Assembly: GCA_023433515.1 (NCBI GenBank)
Contig: JAEZCN010000125.1
Location: 1-24,514, forward strand
Direction of reading: 5' to 3'
Origin: Pseudomonadota bacterium
GTDB lineage: Bacteria; Pseudomonadota; Gammaproteobacteria; Steroidobacterales; Steroidobacteraceae
Length of the DNA stretch: 24,514 bases
Part shown: positions 7,651 through 13,924 of the stretch, piece after piece
How positions within the stretch are numbered: position 1 is the stretch's first letter
How the letters are laid out: each line of letters begins with the position of its first letter
Position numbers and translations under genes: made by a program
Notes under the pieces: generated by a model
Databases searched by the model: none
Seen by the model: the letters and a program-made list of their open reading frames with translations, nothing else
Told to the model about the DNA's origin: nothing

Positions 7651-9761
7651 GGGCGCGGTGCGGCCTCGCGCGCCACTTCGAGATCGCCGGCGACTTCCTC
7701 GCGCACGCGCGCCCAGTGGAAGAGGTTGTCCGGGTTCGCGTCGAACGAATTGTGGTTGTAGTGCGTGAGGCGCATGTCCTCGTACAGCGGGCGCGTGATC
7801 CCGACGACCGCGTCCCAGCGGCTCAGCGACATGCCGAGTCGTTCGAGCGCCTGCTGCCGATACTGCTCGTTGCCCGTCGCGCGGAACGTTTCGAGCGCAA
7901 CCGCGCCGCGCAATTTCTCGGCGAGATGCAGGCCGAGATACGCCCAGGTCCGGATGTCGGCGACCTCATATCGCAAGGCGACGTCCCTGCGCGTATCCAG
8001 CTTCTCGACGAGATCGAGCGCGCGGCGGCAGTCGCGTTCGAGCGCGTCGGCCAGCGCGAGCGGGGAGATGCGCGTGGCGGGTAGTTCGGCGCCGGCCTGC
8101 CTGGATCGCACGAATTCGGCGACGCCGACGTAGTCGGGATCCAGGGTCGGCTGGTTGATGAGCGCGTCGACGCCGATGTAGCGCGTGTATTCACCTTGCA
8201 GCGCGAGAAACCCCTCGCTGTACAGCGTGAAGTCCCATCGCGAATCGAACAGCGAGGCGAGACGCAGCTGCGTGTTCGATGCGAGCGAGAAGGCTTCCAG
8301 CAGGTCCTTCGTGCGCGGGCCGTAACGGCGCGTGAACTCCGCCTGGAACACCGCATCCGGCGTCGCGGGGTCGTAAAGCAGCCGTCCCCAGAGCTTGTAG
8401 AACAGCCATTGCCGCTCGAACGCCCAACGCCACTGCGGATGTTCGAGCTTCGTGAAATAGTCGAGCGCGGGAATGTACGTCTCGGAGCCGGTGAAGTAGC
8501 CGCCCACGTAGGGCTGCGTTCCGTTCTGCGCGATGTGCCGGCGGATGAAATCCGGAACGCCCCAGCGCAGCGCGAAGAAGTCCTCGTTGCGGATCTGCCA
8601 GACGACCTTGTAGTTGGTCGGCGGCGGTTCGAAGTAGGTGTCGCCGAGTTTGCCGCCGTGCACCTTCACGAGCTTTGGCGTCGAGTGGCCGTGCGACCAG
8701 TTGAATTTCATCTCGGCCCAGATGGGGCCGTCGAACTGGTTGCCGAGCTTTTCCATCGCCGCGCGCGTGACTTGCTCGACGTCCTTGCTCACGCCCGGTC
8801 CGGAGGACAGGCCCGACGAAAAGGGAACGCGATGGATGAGCTTCACCGGCCGCGTGCGCTTCGCCTCGAGCGCGCCCGCGATGAAGACCTCGTCGACGAA
8901 CTGCTGGCGCTCGAGCGGCGTCATGCCCGCCATGCCTTCGCCGTGCGAAACGCCGATGCCGTCGAGATCCGGATACTCCTCGAGCATCTGCCGGACACTC
9001 TCGCGCAGGTAACGCTTCGTGGCCGGCGTGGTGTCGCCGTCGACGTAGTAGTGAGGATAGAAGTTCCTGCTGTCGGGGTTGTGAGCCTTCGCGAACTCCT
9101 CGCTCACGAAGATGCTCCAGAACACGACGTACGTGTCGAGACCGCGTTCCTTCGCGAGCCGGAAGATCCCGCGATACAGCTTCTGCCACGCCGCGAACTC
9201 GGCATCAGTCCACTTGCTGGCCTCGGGGAAGTTCTTCGGCCGGATCATGTAGGTGAACGGATGCAGCGTCCAGAGGCTCACCGCGTTGAAGCGGTTCTCG
9301 ACCATCATGTCGAGGAAGCCTTCCCAGAACTCGAGGTCGCGCACGGTCGAGAAGTGCTGGTCGAGCGCCGAGCTCGGGCGATACGTGTCCCAGGGCGTGT
9401 TGAACTTGATGCCGCGGAAGGCGAGCGCGGGTTTGACCGGCGCCGCCGCGAGTTTCGACGCGGGGACGCCGTTGAGAAGCTGCTCGCGCGCTTCGAGGGC
9501 GCCATAGATCAGGCCGCGAGCGTCGCCGCCCGTGATCCTGACGCGCGCCCCGGAGGCGATCGAGAAACCCTCGGCGCCGAGCGATGGGTCGATGTATAGC
9601 TCGATCCTGCACGGCTTGCCCTGCGGATCGGACACGGATCGCAGGCGCTTCATCGCGTACGCGGCCTGGGGCGAGTCGATCTTCGAAGTCGTCTCGCAGG
9701 GCGCGGCGGATGCGGCCAGAGGGCACAGTGCGAGGAACAGGGAAACCAGGCGTGTTTTCAT
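7647..9761 (-). CDS. Secreted glycoside-hydrolase-like protein (GH67N/GH20b-type N-domain plus barrel), specificity unknown
   Basis: 704 aa with a Sec signal peptide (MKTRLVSLFLALCPLAASAA). Residues 25-100 resemble the small alpha/beta N-domain of GH20/GH67/GH84-type enzymes (GARVRITGGDARGLIYGALEAREQL). Residues 110-450 look like a TIM barrel: FRGIKFNTPWDTYRP, DMMVENRFNAVSLWTLHPF, RGLDTYVVFWSIF, DLDGIGVSHGEGM, GPIWAEMKFNWSHGHSTPK, GGYFTGSETYIPALDYF. Acidic residues in these strand ends (Glu275 in HGEG, Glu350 in WAEMKFNW, Glu393 in RNEDFF) are candidate catalytic groups. The last 200 residues are helical. It does not fit GH67 or GH20 motifs closely enough to assign. A role in hemicellulose breakdown is suggested by the xylan genes 4 kb away; this is inference. 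Confidence 0.85.
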   Translation of the reverse strand: MKTRLVSLFLALCPLAASAAPCETTSKIDSPQAAYAMKRLRSVSDPQGKPCRIELYIDPSLGAEGFSIASGARVRITGGDARGLIYGALEAREQLLNGVPASKLAAAPVKPALAFRGIKFNTPWDTYRPSSALDQHFSTVRDLEFWEGFLDMMVENRFNAVSLWTLHPFTYMIRPKNFPEASKWTDAEFAAWQKLYRGIFRLAKERGLDTYVVFWSIFVSEEFAKAHNPDSRNFYPHYYVDGDTTPATKRYLRESVRQMLEEYPDLDGIGVSHGEGMAGMTPLERQQFVDEVFIAGALEAKRTRPVKLIHRVPFSSGLSSGPGVSKDVEQVTRAAMEKLGNQFDGPIWAEMKFNWSHGHSTPKLVKVHGGKLGDTYFEPPPTNYKVVWQIRNEDFFALRWGVPDFIRRHIAQNGTQPYVGGYFTGSETYIPALDYFTKLEHPQWRWAFERQWLFYKLWGRLLYDPATPDAVFQAEFTRRYGPRTKDLLEAFSLASNTQLRLASLFDSRWDFTLYSEGFLALQGEYTRYIGVDALINQPTLDPDYVGVAEFVRSRQAGAELPATRISPLALADALERDCRRALDLVEKLDTRRDVALRYEVADIRTWAYLGLHLAEKLRGAVALETFRATGNEQYRQQALERLGMSLSRWDAVVGITRPLYEDMRLTHYNHNSFDANPDNLFHWARVREEVAGDLEVAREAAPRP

Positions 9762-9836
9762 CGTTGAACCGGAGCGATGCGAATGGCTCATGCGAGGCCC
9801 GATGTCCTGCCGAACCGGGTGACGAGACAGTGCTCG

Positions 9837-9865
9837 AAGGTAAATGCAGCCGTCGGGCATGACAA
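9837..9865 (-). promoter_or_regulatory. Candidate sigma70 promoter for the glycosidase-like/VOC operon
   Basis: On the minus strand, TTGTCA (9860-9865; 5 of 6 to the -35 consensus) is followed after exactly 17 bp by TACCTT (9837-9842; about 3 of 6 to the -10). The start codon at 9761 would be about 70 bases from the RNA start. The weak -10 box makes this tentative. Confidence 0.35.
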
Positions 9866-9916
9866 CCTGCGCGGCATTCCGATGAATGGTCCGCAAGTCG
9901 CGCGCGCCTGGTACGG

Positions 9917-9943
9917 AAAGGCCGGGAGAGCGGGGCGCCGGCC
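9917..9943 (-). terminator. Candidate terminator directly after the 152-aa gene
   Basis: Reading the minus strand, the TGA stop is followed at once by GGCCGG (plus 9938-9943), a 12-base loop and CCGGCC (plus 9920-9925), then TTT. The 6-bp all-GC stem ends the transcript of the 152-aa gene ahead of the glycosidase-like gene's own promoter. Confidence 0.4.
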
Positions 9944-10402
9944 TCAGTCCTGTTGCCAGGCCTTGATCTCGGGATCGGTGAAGAACGTCTTCGTTTGCCC
10001 CATCGCGTAACCGCCGATGTCGTCCTGGGTGAATGGCATGTAAAACACGATCGTGAGGCCGAGCTGGTGCTCGATCAGCACCTTGATCGCGCGCGTCTCT
10101 TCGGCATCGGGAATCGCCGTGACGATTTCCGCGATGGCGATGGCCTTGAGATCGCGCTCTCCCGCCATCGTGCGCAACCCGTCGCGAAGCATCGGCAGGA
10201 TGTGATCCGAGTGGGCGAAGCCGCCCGGCGTGCTGCACATCGCGTCGAGCAACGCGACGCGCCCCTCGACGGTGAGCACCGCCGAGTGCGGCAGGAAGTA
10301 ACCGCGCTCGCGCAGCCGTTTTACGGACAGCTCGAACAGCGGCCCGGCCAGTGCGGCCAGATCCTGCCTGGCCGCGGCGTACAGTTCCTGGGGCGTACTC
10401 AT
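9944..10402 (-). CDS. Hypothetical protein, 152 aa
   Basis: No family recognised. It starts MSTPQELYAAARQDLAALAG and is predicted soluble and alpha/beta. Notable stretches: SVKRLRERGYFLPHSAVLTVEGRVALLDAMC, HSDHILPMLRDGLRTMAGERDLKAIAIAEIV, EETRAIKVLIEHQLGLTIVFYMPF and GYAMGQTKTFFTDPEIKAWQQD. The alternating strand-helix order could form a small sensor- or immunity-like sandwich, but this is not established. ATG at 10402 is chosen because the longer reading has a basic composition typical of a shadow frame. A 30-codon ORF ends only 8 bases upstream and may be translated from the same RNA. Confidence 0.78.
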   Translation of the reverse strand: MSTPQELYAAARQDLAALAGPLFELSVKRLRERGYFLPHSAVLTVEGRVALLDAMCSTPGGFAHSDHILPMLRDGLRTMAGERDLKAIAIAEIVTAIPDAEETRAIKVLIEHQLGLTIVFYMPFTQDDIGGYAMGQTKTFFTDPEIKAWQQD

Positions 10403-10410
10403 CTTTGAGA

Positions 10411-10503
10411 TCACGACGAGATCATCCAGTCGACGATTCCGCCGACGAAGAACACCATCGCCGCGGCTGAAAGCGAGCTCTGGCCCGTCCATAGGGCTTT
10501 CAT
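10411..10503 (-). CDS. Putative 30-aa hydrophobic microprotein or leader peptide
   Basis: Frame from ATG at 10503 to TGA at 10411-10413: MKALWTGQSS, then a hydrophobic stretch (LSAAAMVFFVGGIVDWMI) and SS. It starts about 26 bases after a good promoter and ends 8 bases before the 152-aa gene, so it fills the leader of that gene almost exactly. GGGGAG lies 12 bases upstream, rather far for a ribosome site; GTGGACAAG is nearer but weak. It may be a small membrane protein or a leader peptide whose translation opens the next start. No family is recognised. Confidence 0.42.
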   Translation of the reverse strand: MKALWTGQSSLSAAAMVFFVGGIVDWMISS

Positions 10504-10535
10504 TTTTCTTGTCCACTCCCCGATCGACCGGCCTG

Positions 10536-10564
10536 ACTACAACACAGGATAACCCCGCGGTCAA
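10536..10564 (-). promoter_or_regulatory. Candidate sigma70 promoter for the 30-aa/152-aa genes
   Basis: On the minus strand TTGACC (10559-10564, 5 of 6) is followed by exactly 17 bp and TGTAGT (10536-10541, 4 of 6). The predicted RNA start, near 10529, is about 26 bases before the 30-codon ORF. It lies in the 80-bp gap between this operon and the divergent SDR gene. Confidence 0.5.
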
Positions 10565-10583
10565 AACCTGAGAAACTCGCTGC

Positions 10584-11411
10584 ATGAGCGCATCCATCGT
10601 CGCAGCCCCAACTACTGTCCTCATCACCGGCGCTTCCTCCGGAATTGGAGCGGGTCTCGCGCGCGAGTTCGTGGGCCGCGGAGCGCGGGTCGCATTGGTC
10701 GCCCGGCGGATCGAACAGCTCGAGACGCTCGCCGCCGAACTACGCACCACGGGAGGGCAGGCCAGCGCCCACCGGGGCGACGTCACGGTAGATGGGGACA
10801 TCGCCCGCGTGGTCGCGGAGCTCGGCGCGCAGGGCATCGTGCCCGACATCGTCGTCGCGAACGCGGGTTTCGGGGTCGCGGGAAACGCGCGGATGCTGAC
10901 CCTGGCCGACTACCGGCGGCAGTTCGACACGAACGTCTACGGCGTGTTGCGCACGTTCTACGAAACGATCGATGCGCTGCGCGAGAGACGCGGCCGGTTC
11001 GTCGTCATGGGCAGCGTCGCGGGTTACATCTCGATTTCGGGCAGCTCGGCTTATGCAATGAGCAAGTTCGCGGTGCGGGCGCTGGCGGAGGCATTGCACG
11101 GGGACCTGCGGCGCGTGGGCGTCGGTGTCACGCTGGTCTCACCCGGCTACGTCGATTCCGACATCCGGCGTACGGACAATCGCGGCGAGGTGCACCAGCA
11201 CGCAAAGGATCCCATTCCGGACTGGCTGCGCATGAAGACGGACGTCGCCGCTCGCATCATGGTCGACGGGATCCTGCGCGGGAAAAAAGAAGTCGTCGTG
11301 ACCTTTCACGCGAAGGTGTTCATGTTCTTCGCGCGGCACTTTCCGCGGCTGTTGCGCCACGTGCTGTCGCGCGGCGCGGTGCCGGCGCGGCCGGAGCCGC
11401 GCCGGCGTTAG
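10584..11411 (+). CDS. Short-chain dehydrogenase/reductase (SDR)
   Basis: 275-aa classical SDR, an NAD(P)H-dependent alcohol/ketone oxidoreductase. The nucleotide motif TGASSGIG lies at residues 15-22 and the NAG motif at 93-95. The catalytic set is Asn117, Ser144, Tyr157 and Lys161 (YAMSK). Arg41-Arg42 after the second strand (VALVARR) suggests NADPH preference. The C-terminus (KVFMFFARHFPRLLRHVL) is an amphipathic or membrane-associating helix, seen in lipid- or steroid-type SDRs of this class. The substrate is unknown. It is transcribed alone, facing the M23 gene, with only 3 bp between the two stops. Confidence 0.92.
   Translation: MSASIVAAPTTVLITGASSGIGAGLAREFVGRGARVALVARRIEQLETLAAELRTTGGQASAHRGDVTVDGDIARVVAELGAQGIVPDIVVANAGFGVAGNARMLTLADYRRQFDTNVYGVLRTFYETIDALRERRGRFVVMGSVAGYISISGSSAYAMSKFAVRALAEALHGDLRRVGVGVTLVSPGYVDSDIRRTDNRGEVHQHAKDPIPDWLRMKTDVAARIMVDGILRGKKEVVVTFHAKVFMFFARHFPRLLRHVLSRGAVPARPEPRRR
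11381..11406. terminator. Strong hairpin inside the SDR 3' end, between convergent genes
   Basis: GCCGGCGCGG (11381-11390) and CCGCGCCGGC (11397-11406) make a perfect 10-bp stem with a 6-base loop. It ends 2 bases before the SDR stop codon and 8 bases before the end of the convergent M23 gene. No T-run follows on either strand. With only 3 bp of spacer, it is the one structure that could stall or protect both 3' ends. Confidence 0.35.
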
Positions 11412-11414
11412 ACA

Positions 11415-11864
11415 TCAGGAAGTCGTCCGTGGCAGATGCGCCAGCGGATCGACTCTTGCCCCACCGAGCACGACCTCGAAATGCAGGTGCGCCTTCCTGC
11501 CCGTGGGAGCGCTCGCCACGACGGCAAGCGGCGTGCCGGCGTTCACGATGTCACCAACGGCGACGCGGACGTCGGCAAGGTTGAAATACAGGCTCGTCGA
11601 ATCCGCGCCCGCGTGGCGCACGCGCAGATACCTGTTGCCGTTCCTGTCCGTGGCTTGCGCATCGATGACTCCTGCCGCGTACGCGAGCACGGGCGTACCG
11701 GGCTCCGCCGCGATGTCGATGCCGTGGTGATTTCCGCGAAACGTTTCCAGGATGCGTCCGTTCTCGACGGGCCACGCGGTTGCCGGCGGCGTGTTGGAAA
11801 GGGCGCCGGCGGCCAGCATCGCGAAGATGGCTGCCGCCAGGCGCATCACTCCGTCGCGACTCAT
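11415..11864 (-). CDS. M23 family metallopeptidase (LytM-type peptidoglycan endopeptidase)
   Basis: 149 aa with an N-terminal signal peptide or anchor (MRLAAAIFAMLAAGALS). The zinc/catalytic set is intact: His46 and Asp50 in HHGID, and His126/His128 in HLHFEV. Between them are the usual turns (EPGTPVLAYAAGVI, VGDIVNAGTPLAVV). Enzymes of this family cut peptide cross-links of peptidoglycan in the periplasm. It is a minimal, single-domain member without LysM or coiled-coil. The ATG at 11864 overlaps the stop of the M56-transglycosylase gene (ATGA), making it the third gene of the blaI operon. Confidence 0.92.
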   Translation of the reverse strand: MSRDGVMRLAAAIFAMLAAGALSNTPPATAWPVENGRILETFRGNHHGIDIAAEPGTPVLAYAAGVIDAQATDRNGNRYLRVRHAGADSTSLYFNLADVRVAVGDIVNAGTPLAVVASAPTGRKAHLHFEVVLGGARVDPLAHLPRTTS

Positions 11865-13438
11865 GGCGCCACCGATTGCGGATTCGCCGCGACGATCATC
11901 GCGGCGTGCACCCGCGCGAGGTAGCCCCTGTCGCCCTCGTGGCCTCCACGGACCAGCGTCCACGGCTCGTTGGAATGCGCGCCGTCGATGGCCTCCTGTA
12001 CGTGTCTGGCGCCGCCGTTGTACGCCAAGAGCGCCAGATCCCAGTTCTGGAATTGCAACCGGAGTGCATGCAGCAGACGTGCCGCGGCGTCCGCGGATCG
12101 CGCGGCGTCGAGGCGTTCGTCGATCTGCGAGTCGACGCGCAGGCCGAGATTACGCGCGGTATTCGGGATGATCTGCCAGACGCCCGCGCCGCCCACGGGG
12201 TTTTTCGACTGGTCGAGATTCTGGTAGCCGGACTCGACCAAGGGCACCGCCGCGAACTCGGCCGGCACCCCGTGGCGCGCAAGTGATGCGACGACGACGT
12301 CGCGCTGCAGCGCATGACGCTGCAGGGCCGTGTGCATGAACGCCCGGCCTTCGGGTGTTCCCACGTAACGATTCAATTCGTGAAGCACTTCGTCGTTGAC
12401 CACGACCTGGAAGCTCGTGGCGGGAACATTCGCGGCCATCGACCGTGCCTGCTCCAGCGTGACGCGCCGATCCTGTATCCACCCGCCCGACGCATACGCC
12501 GCGACGGTCATGAGTCCGACGAGTGCGGCGACCACTGCGAGCCGTGGCCAGCGCCCGGGAATCCACCTTTTCGATGACAACATCATTTCAATCCTCCGAG
12601 TCAGTACGTGTGGATCGCCGAATCGGATGAATGCAAGTGCGCCGCGTGGCGCGATATCGCGGCCGCCGGTGGCCACGCCAAGAAGGCAGCGCGCGTAGTC
12701 GTGCACCGACCAGCCGTGGCGCGCGAGCAGCGACTCGTCGCAGGCAAACTCCTGCTGATCGCTGACGGTTCGCCTCCACAGGTGCGCGAAGGGATTCAGG
12801 ACGCACAGGTAGCTGAGCGCCGCGAAGAAGTACAACCAGACGGTGTCGCGTTGACGGTGATGCTGCAGCTCATGGGAAACCGCCATCCGGTACTGGTCGC
12901 CGCGTTCGGCGAGGTAGGCCGGCACGACGACGTGCGCGTTGCCGGGAATCCACCACGTGAACGGTGTCGCGATCGACTCGTTGCACCAGATGCTCACGCG
13001 CCCGACCCGACGCACGCGATGGGAGGCGCGAAGGATCGCGCGTAATGCGCGGAAGTCTCGCCACAAACGTGTTGCCCCGAGCGCGAGCAGCGCGAGCACA
13101 GTGGCGATCCAGGCCCGGCTCACGCTGCCCGCGTCGAGATTGAAGGTATCGCCCACGTTGACCAGCGCGGGGAGGGATGAAGTCGTGGACCCATCCGGCT
13201 CCTCCAGTGACTGCGCGGACCAGATCGTGGCGCTGGGCGTATACAGATCGGCCGATGGCAGGAAGGAGACGGCGAGCACGGCCACGACGACGCCGGCCGC
13301 GACACAGTAATGCAGGATGAGCAGATTGCGCGCACTCACGTACCGTCGCAGCGGCGCGAGCGCAGCGAGCCCGAATACACCGACGACGAGCGCGACGTTC
13401 AGCGCCGTGTACAGGGAGAGGGCGGCGGCCAGGGTCAC
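11861..13438 (-). CDS. Fusion: M56 (BlaR1-type) membrane metallopeptidase + MltD-type lytic transglycosylase
   Basis: 525 aa. Residues 1-320 are BlaR1/MecR1-like: helices at about 6-30, 39-60, 108-124, 201-219 and 300-317, and a zinc-protease motif HELQH at 189-193 with acidic partners in EFACDE (230-235). After the last helix, where BlaR1 has its penicillin-binding sensor, residues 345-520 form a family-1 lytic transglycosylase domain. It has candidate catalytic Glu402 in VPLVESGYQ, then GAGVWQIIPNTARNLGL and LLAYNGGARHVQEAI. Family knowledge: M56 proteases trigger cleavage of BlaI-type repressors, and MltD-like enzymes cut glycan strands. Inference: the enzyme domain senses or works on cell wall outside while the protease acts inside. 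GTG start at 13438 overlaps the blaI stop (GTGA). Confidence 0.92.
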   Translation of the reverse strand: MTLAAALSLYTALNVALVVGVFGLAALAPLRRYVSARNLLILHYCVAAGVVVAVLAVSFLPSADLYTPSATIWSAQSLEEPDGSTTSSLPALVNVGDTFNLDAGSVSRAWIATVLALLALGATRLWRDFRALRAILRASHRVRRVGRVSIWCNESIATPFTWWIPGNAHVVVPAYLAERGDQYRMAVSHELQHHRQRDTVWLYFFAALSYLCVLNPFAHLWRRTVSDQQEFACDESLLARHGWSVHDYARCLLGVATGGRDIAPRGALAFIRFGDPHVLTRRIEMMLSSKRWIPGRWPRLAVVAALVGLMTVAAYASGGWIQDRRVTLEQARSMAANVPATSFQVVVNDEVLHELNRYVGTPEGRAFMHTALQRHALQRDVVVASLARHGVPAEFAAVPLVESGYQNLDQSKNPVGGAGVWQIIPNTARNLGLRVDSQIDERLDAARSADAAARLLHALRLQFQNWDLALLAYNGGARHVQEAIDGAHSNEPWTLVRGGHEGDRGYLARVHAAMIVAANPQSVAP

Positions 13439-13836
13439 TTGCGGCCCTTCGGCCGGCTCAGCAGCTTGCGCACTTCGCGCAATTCGGCATCGGAGAGTTT
13501 CACGTTGTCGAGCAGCTGCCGGACCATGGCGACCGGAACGCCCTGGAATACCCGGTCCACCACGTCGCGCACGGCCGACGCCTCGTATTCCGCCTTGTCG
13601 AGCAGCGGTAGATAGATGTGGCCGCGTCCTTCCTTGCGCGTTCCGACCACACCCTTGCTCTCGAGGATGCGGAGCATCGTCGAAACGGAGGTATAGGCGA
13701 GCTCACGGCCGGGCGGAAGCTGCGCGATGACGTCGGCGACGCTGGCTTCGCCGAGGCGCCAGACGATGGTCATCAGCTCGAGCTCGACGTCGGTGAGCCG
13801 CTTCGGCGCCTCGGCGAGATTCCTGGATTTGCGCAT
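13435..13836 (-). CDS. BlaI/MecI/CopY family transcriptional repressor
   Basis: 133 aa. The N-terminal winged helix (LTDVELELMTIVWRLGEASVADVIAQLPPGRELAYTSVSTMLRILESKGVV) is the BlaI/MecI DNA-binding domain. RKEGRGHIYLPLLDKAEYEASAV forms the wing, and the C-terminal half (DVVDRVFQGVPVAMVRQLLD) is the dimerisation region in which the partner protease induces cleavage in BlaI; V96-F97 lies in the matching place. The ATG at 13836 has AAGGA 8 bases upstream, inside a hairpin. It is the first gene of a three-gene overlapping operon with its own M56 protease, and two palindromes upstream fit autorepression. Confidence 0.95.
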   Translation of the reverse strand: MRKSRNLAEAPKRLTDVELELMTIVWRLGEASVADVIAQLPPGRELAYTSVSTMLRILESKGVVGTRKEGRGHIYLPLLDKAEYEASAVRDVVDRVFQGVPVAMVRQLLDNVKLSDAELREVRKLLSRPKGRK

Positions 13837-13839
13837 GGC

Positions 13840-13866
13840 GCCCGTCCTTGTCAGGTCAGGACGGGC
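13840..13866 (-). promoter_or_regulatory. Leader hairpin that buries the blaI ribosome binding site
   Basis: GCCCGTCCT (13840-13848) and AGGACGGGC (13858-13866) form a perfect 9-bp stem with a 9-base loop, in the leader of the blaI mRNA. The likely Shine-Dalgarno AAGGA (plus 13845-13849) lies in the stem arm nearest the start codon. Translation of blaI would then depend on opening this stem. The repeat is seen directly; control is inferred. Confidence 0.55.
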
Positions 13867-13872
13867 ACCTTA

Positions 13873-13886
13873 ACTAAGAACTTAGT
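13873..13886. promoter_or_regulatory. BlaI-type operator, proximal copy
   Basis: ACTAAGAACTTAGT: 6-bp arms ACTAAG/CTTAGT around AA. It resembles the ACTA...TAGT dyads bound by BlaI/MecI proteins. It lies 37 bp before the blaI start and overlaps the only plausible promoter region (TTGCTG, 17 bp, TAAGGT on the minus strand, weak). Confidence 0.72.
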
Positions 13887-13894
13887 CGGCAGCA

Positions 13895-13908
13895 ACTAAA
13901 AGTTTAGT
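13895..13908. promoter_or_regulatory. BlaI-type operator, distal copy
   Basis: ACTAAAAGTTTAGT: 6-bp arms ACTAAA/TTTAGT around AG. It lies 22 bp (about two helical turns) from the proximal copy, so two dimers could bind the same DNA face. It sits 16 bp past the end of the esterase gene, with no visible terminator between. Confidence 0.72.
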
Positions 13909-13924
13909 CAGTGAGCGGCGCGTC

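Noticed and set aside
8196..9599. 467-codon open frame on the plus strand
   Set aside because: It lies fully inside the minus-strand glycosidase-like gene, is rich in Arg/Val/Glu as expected for a complement of GC-rich coding DNA, and has no recognisable domain.
9762..10238. N-terminal extension of the glycosidase-like protein
   Set aside because: The open frame continues upstream, but it overlaps the 152-aa gene and a terminator-like hairpin, and the signal peptide begins cleanly at 9761.
13435..13836. Beta-lactam resistance operon
   Set aside because: BlaI and an M56 protease are present, but no beta-lactamase or penicillin-binding sensor domain is encoded; the partner domains are peptidoglycan hydrolases.
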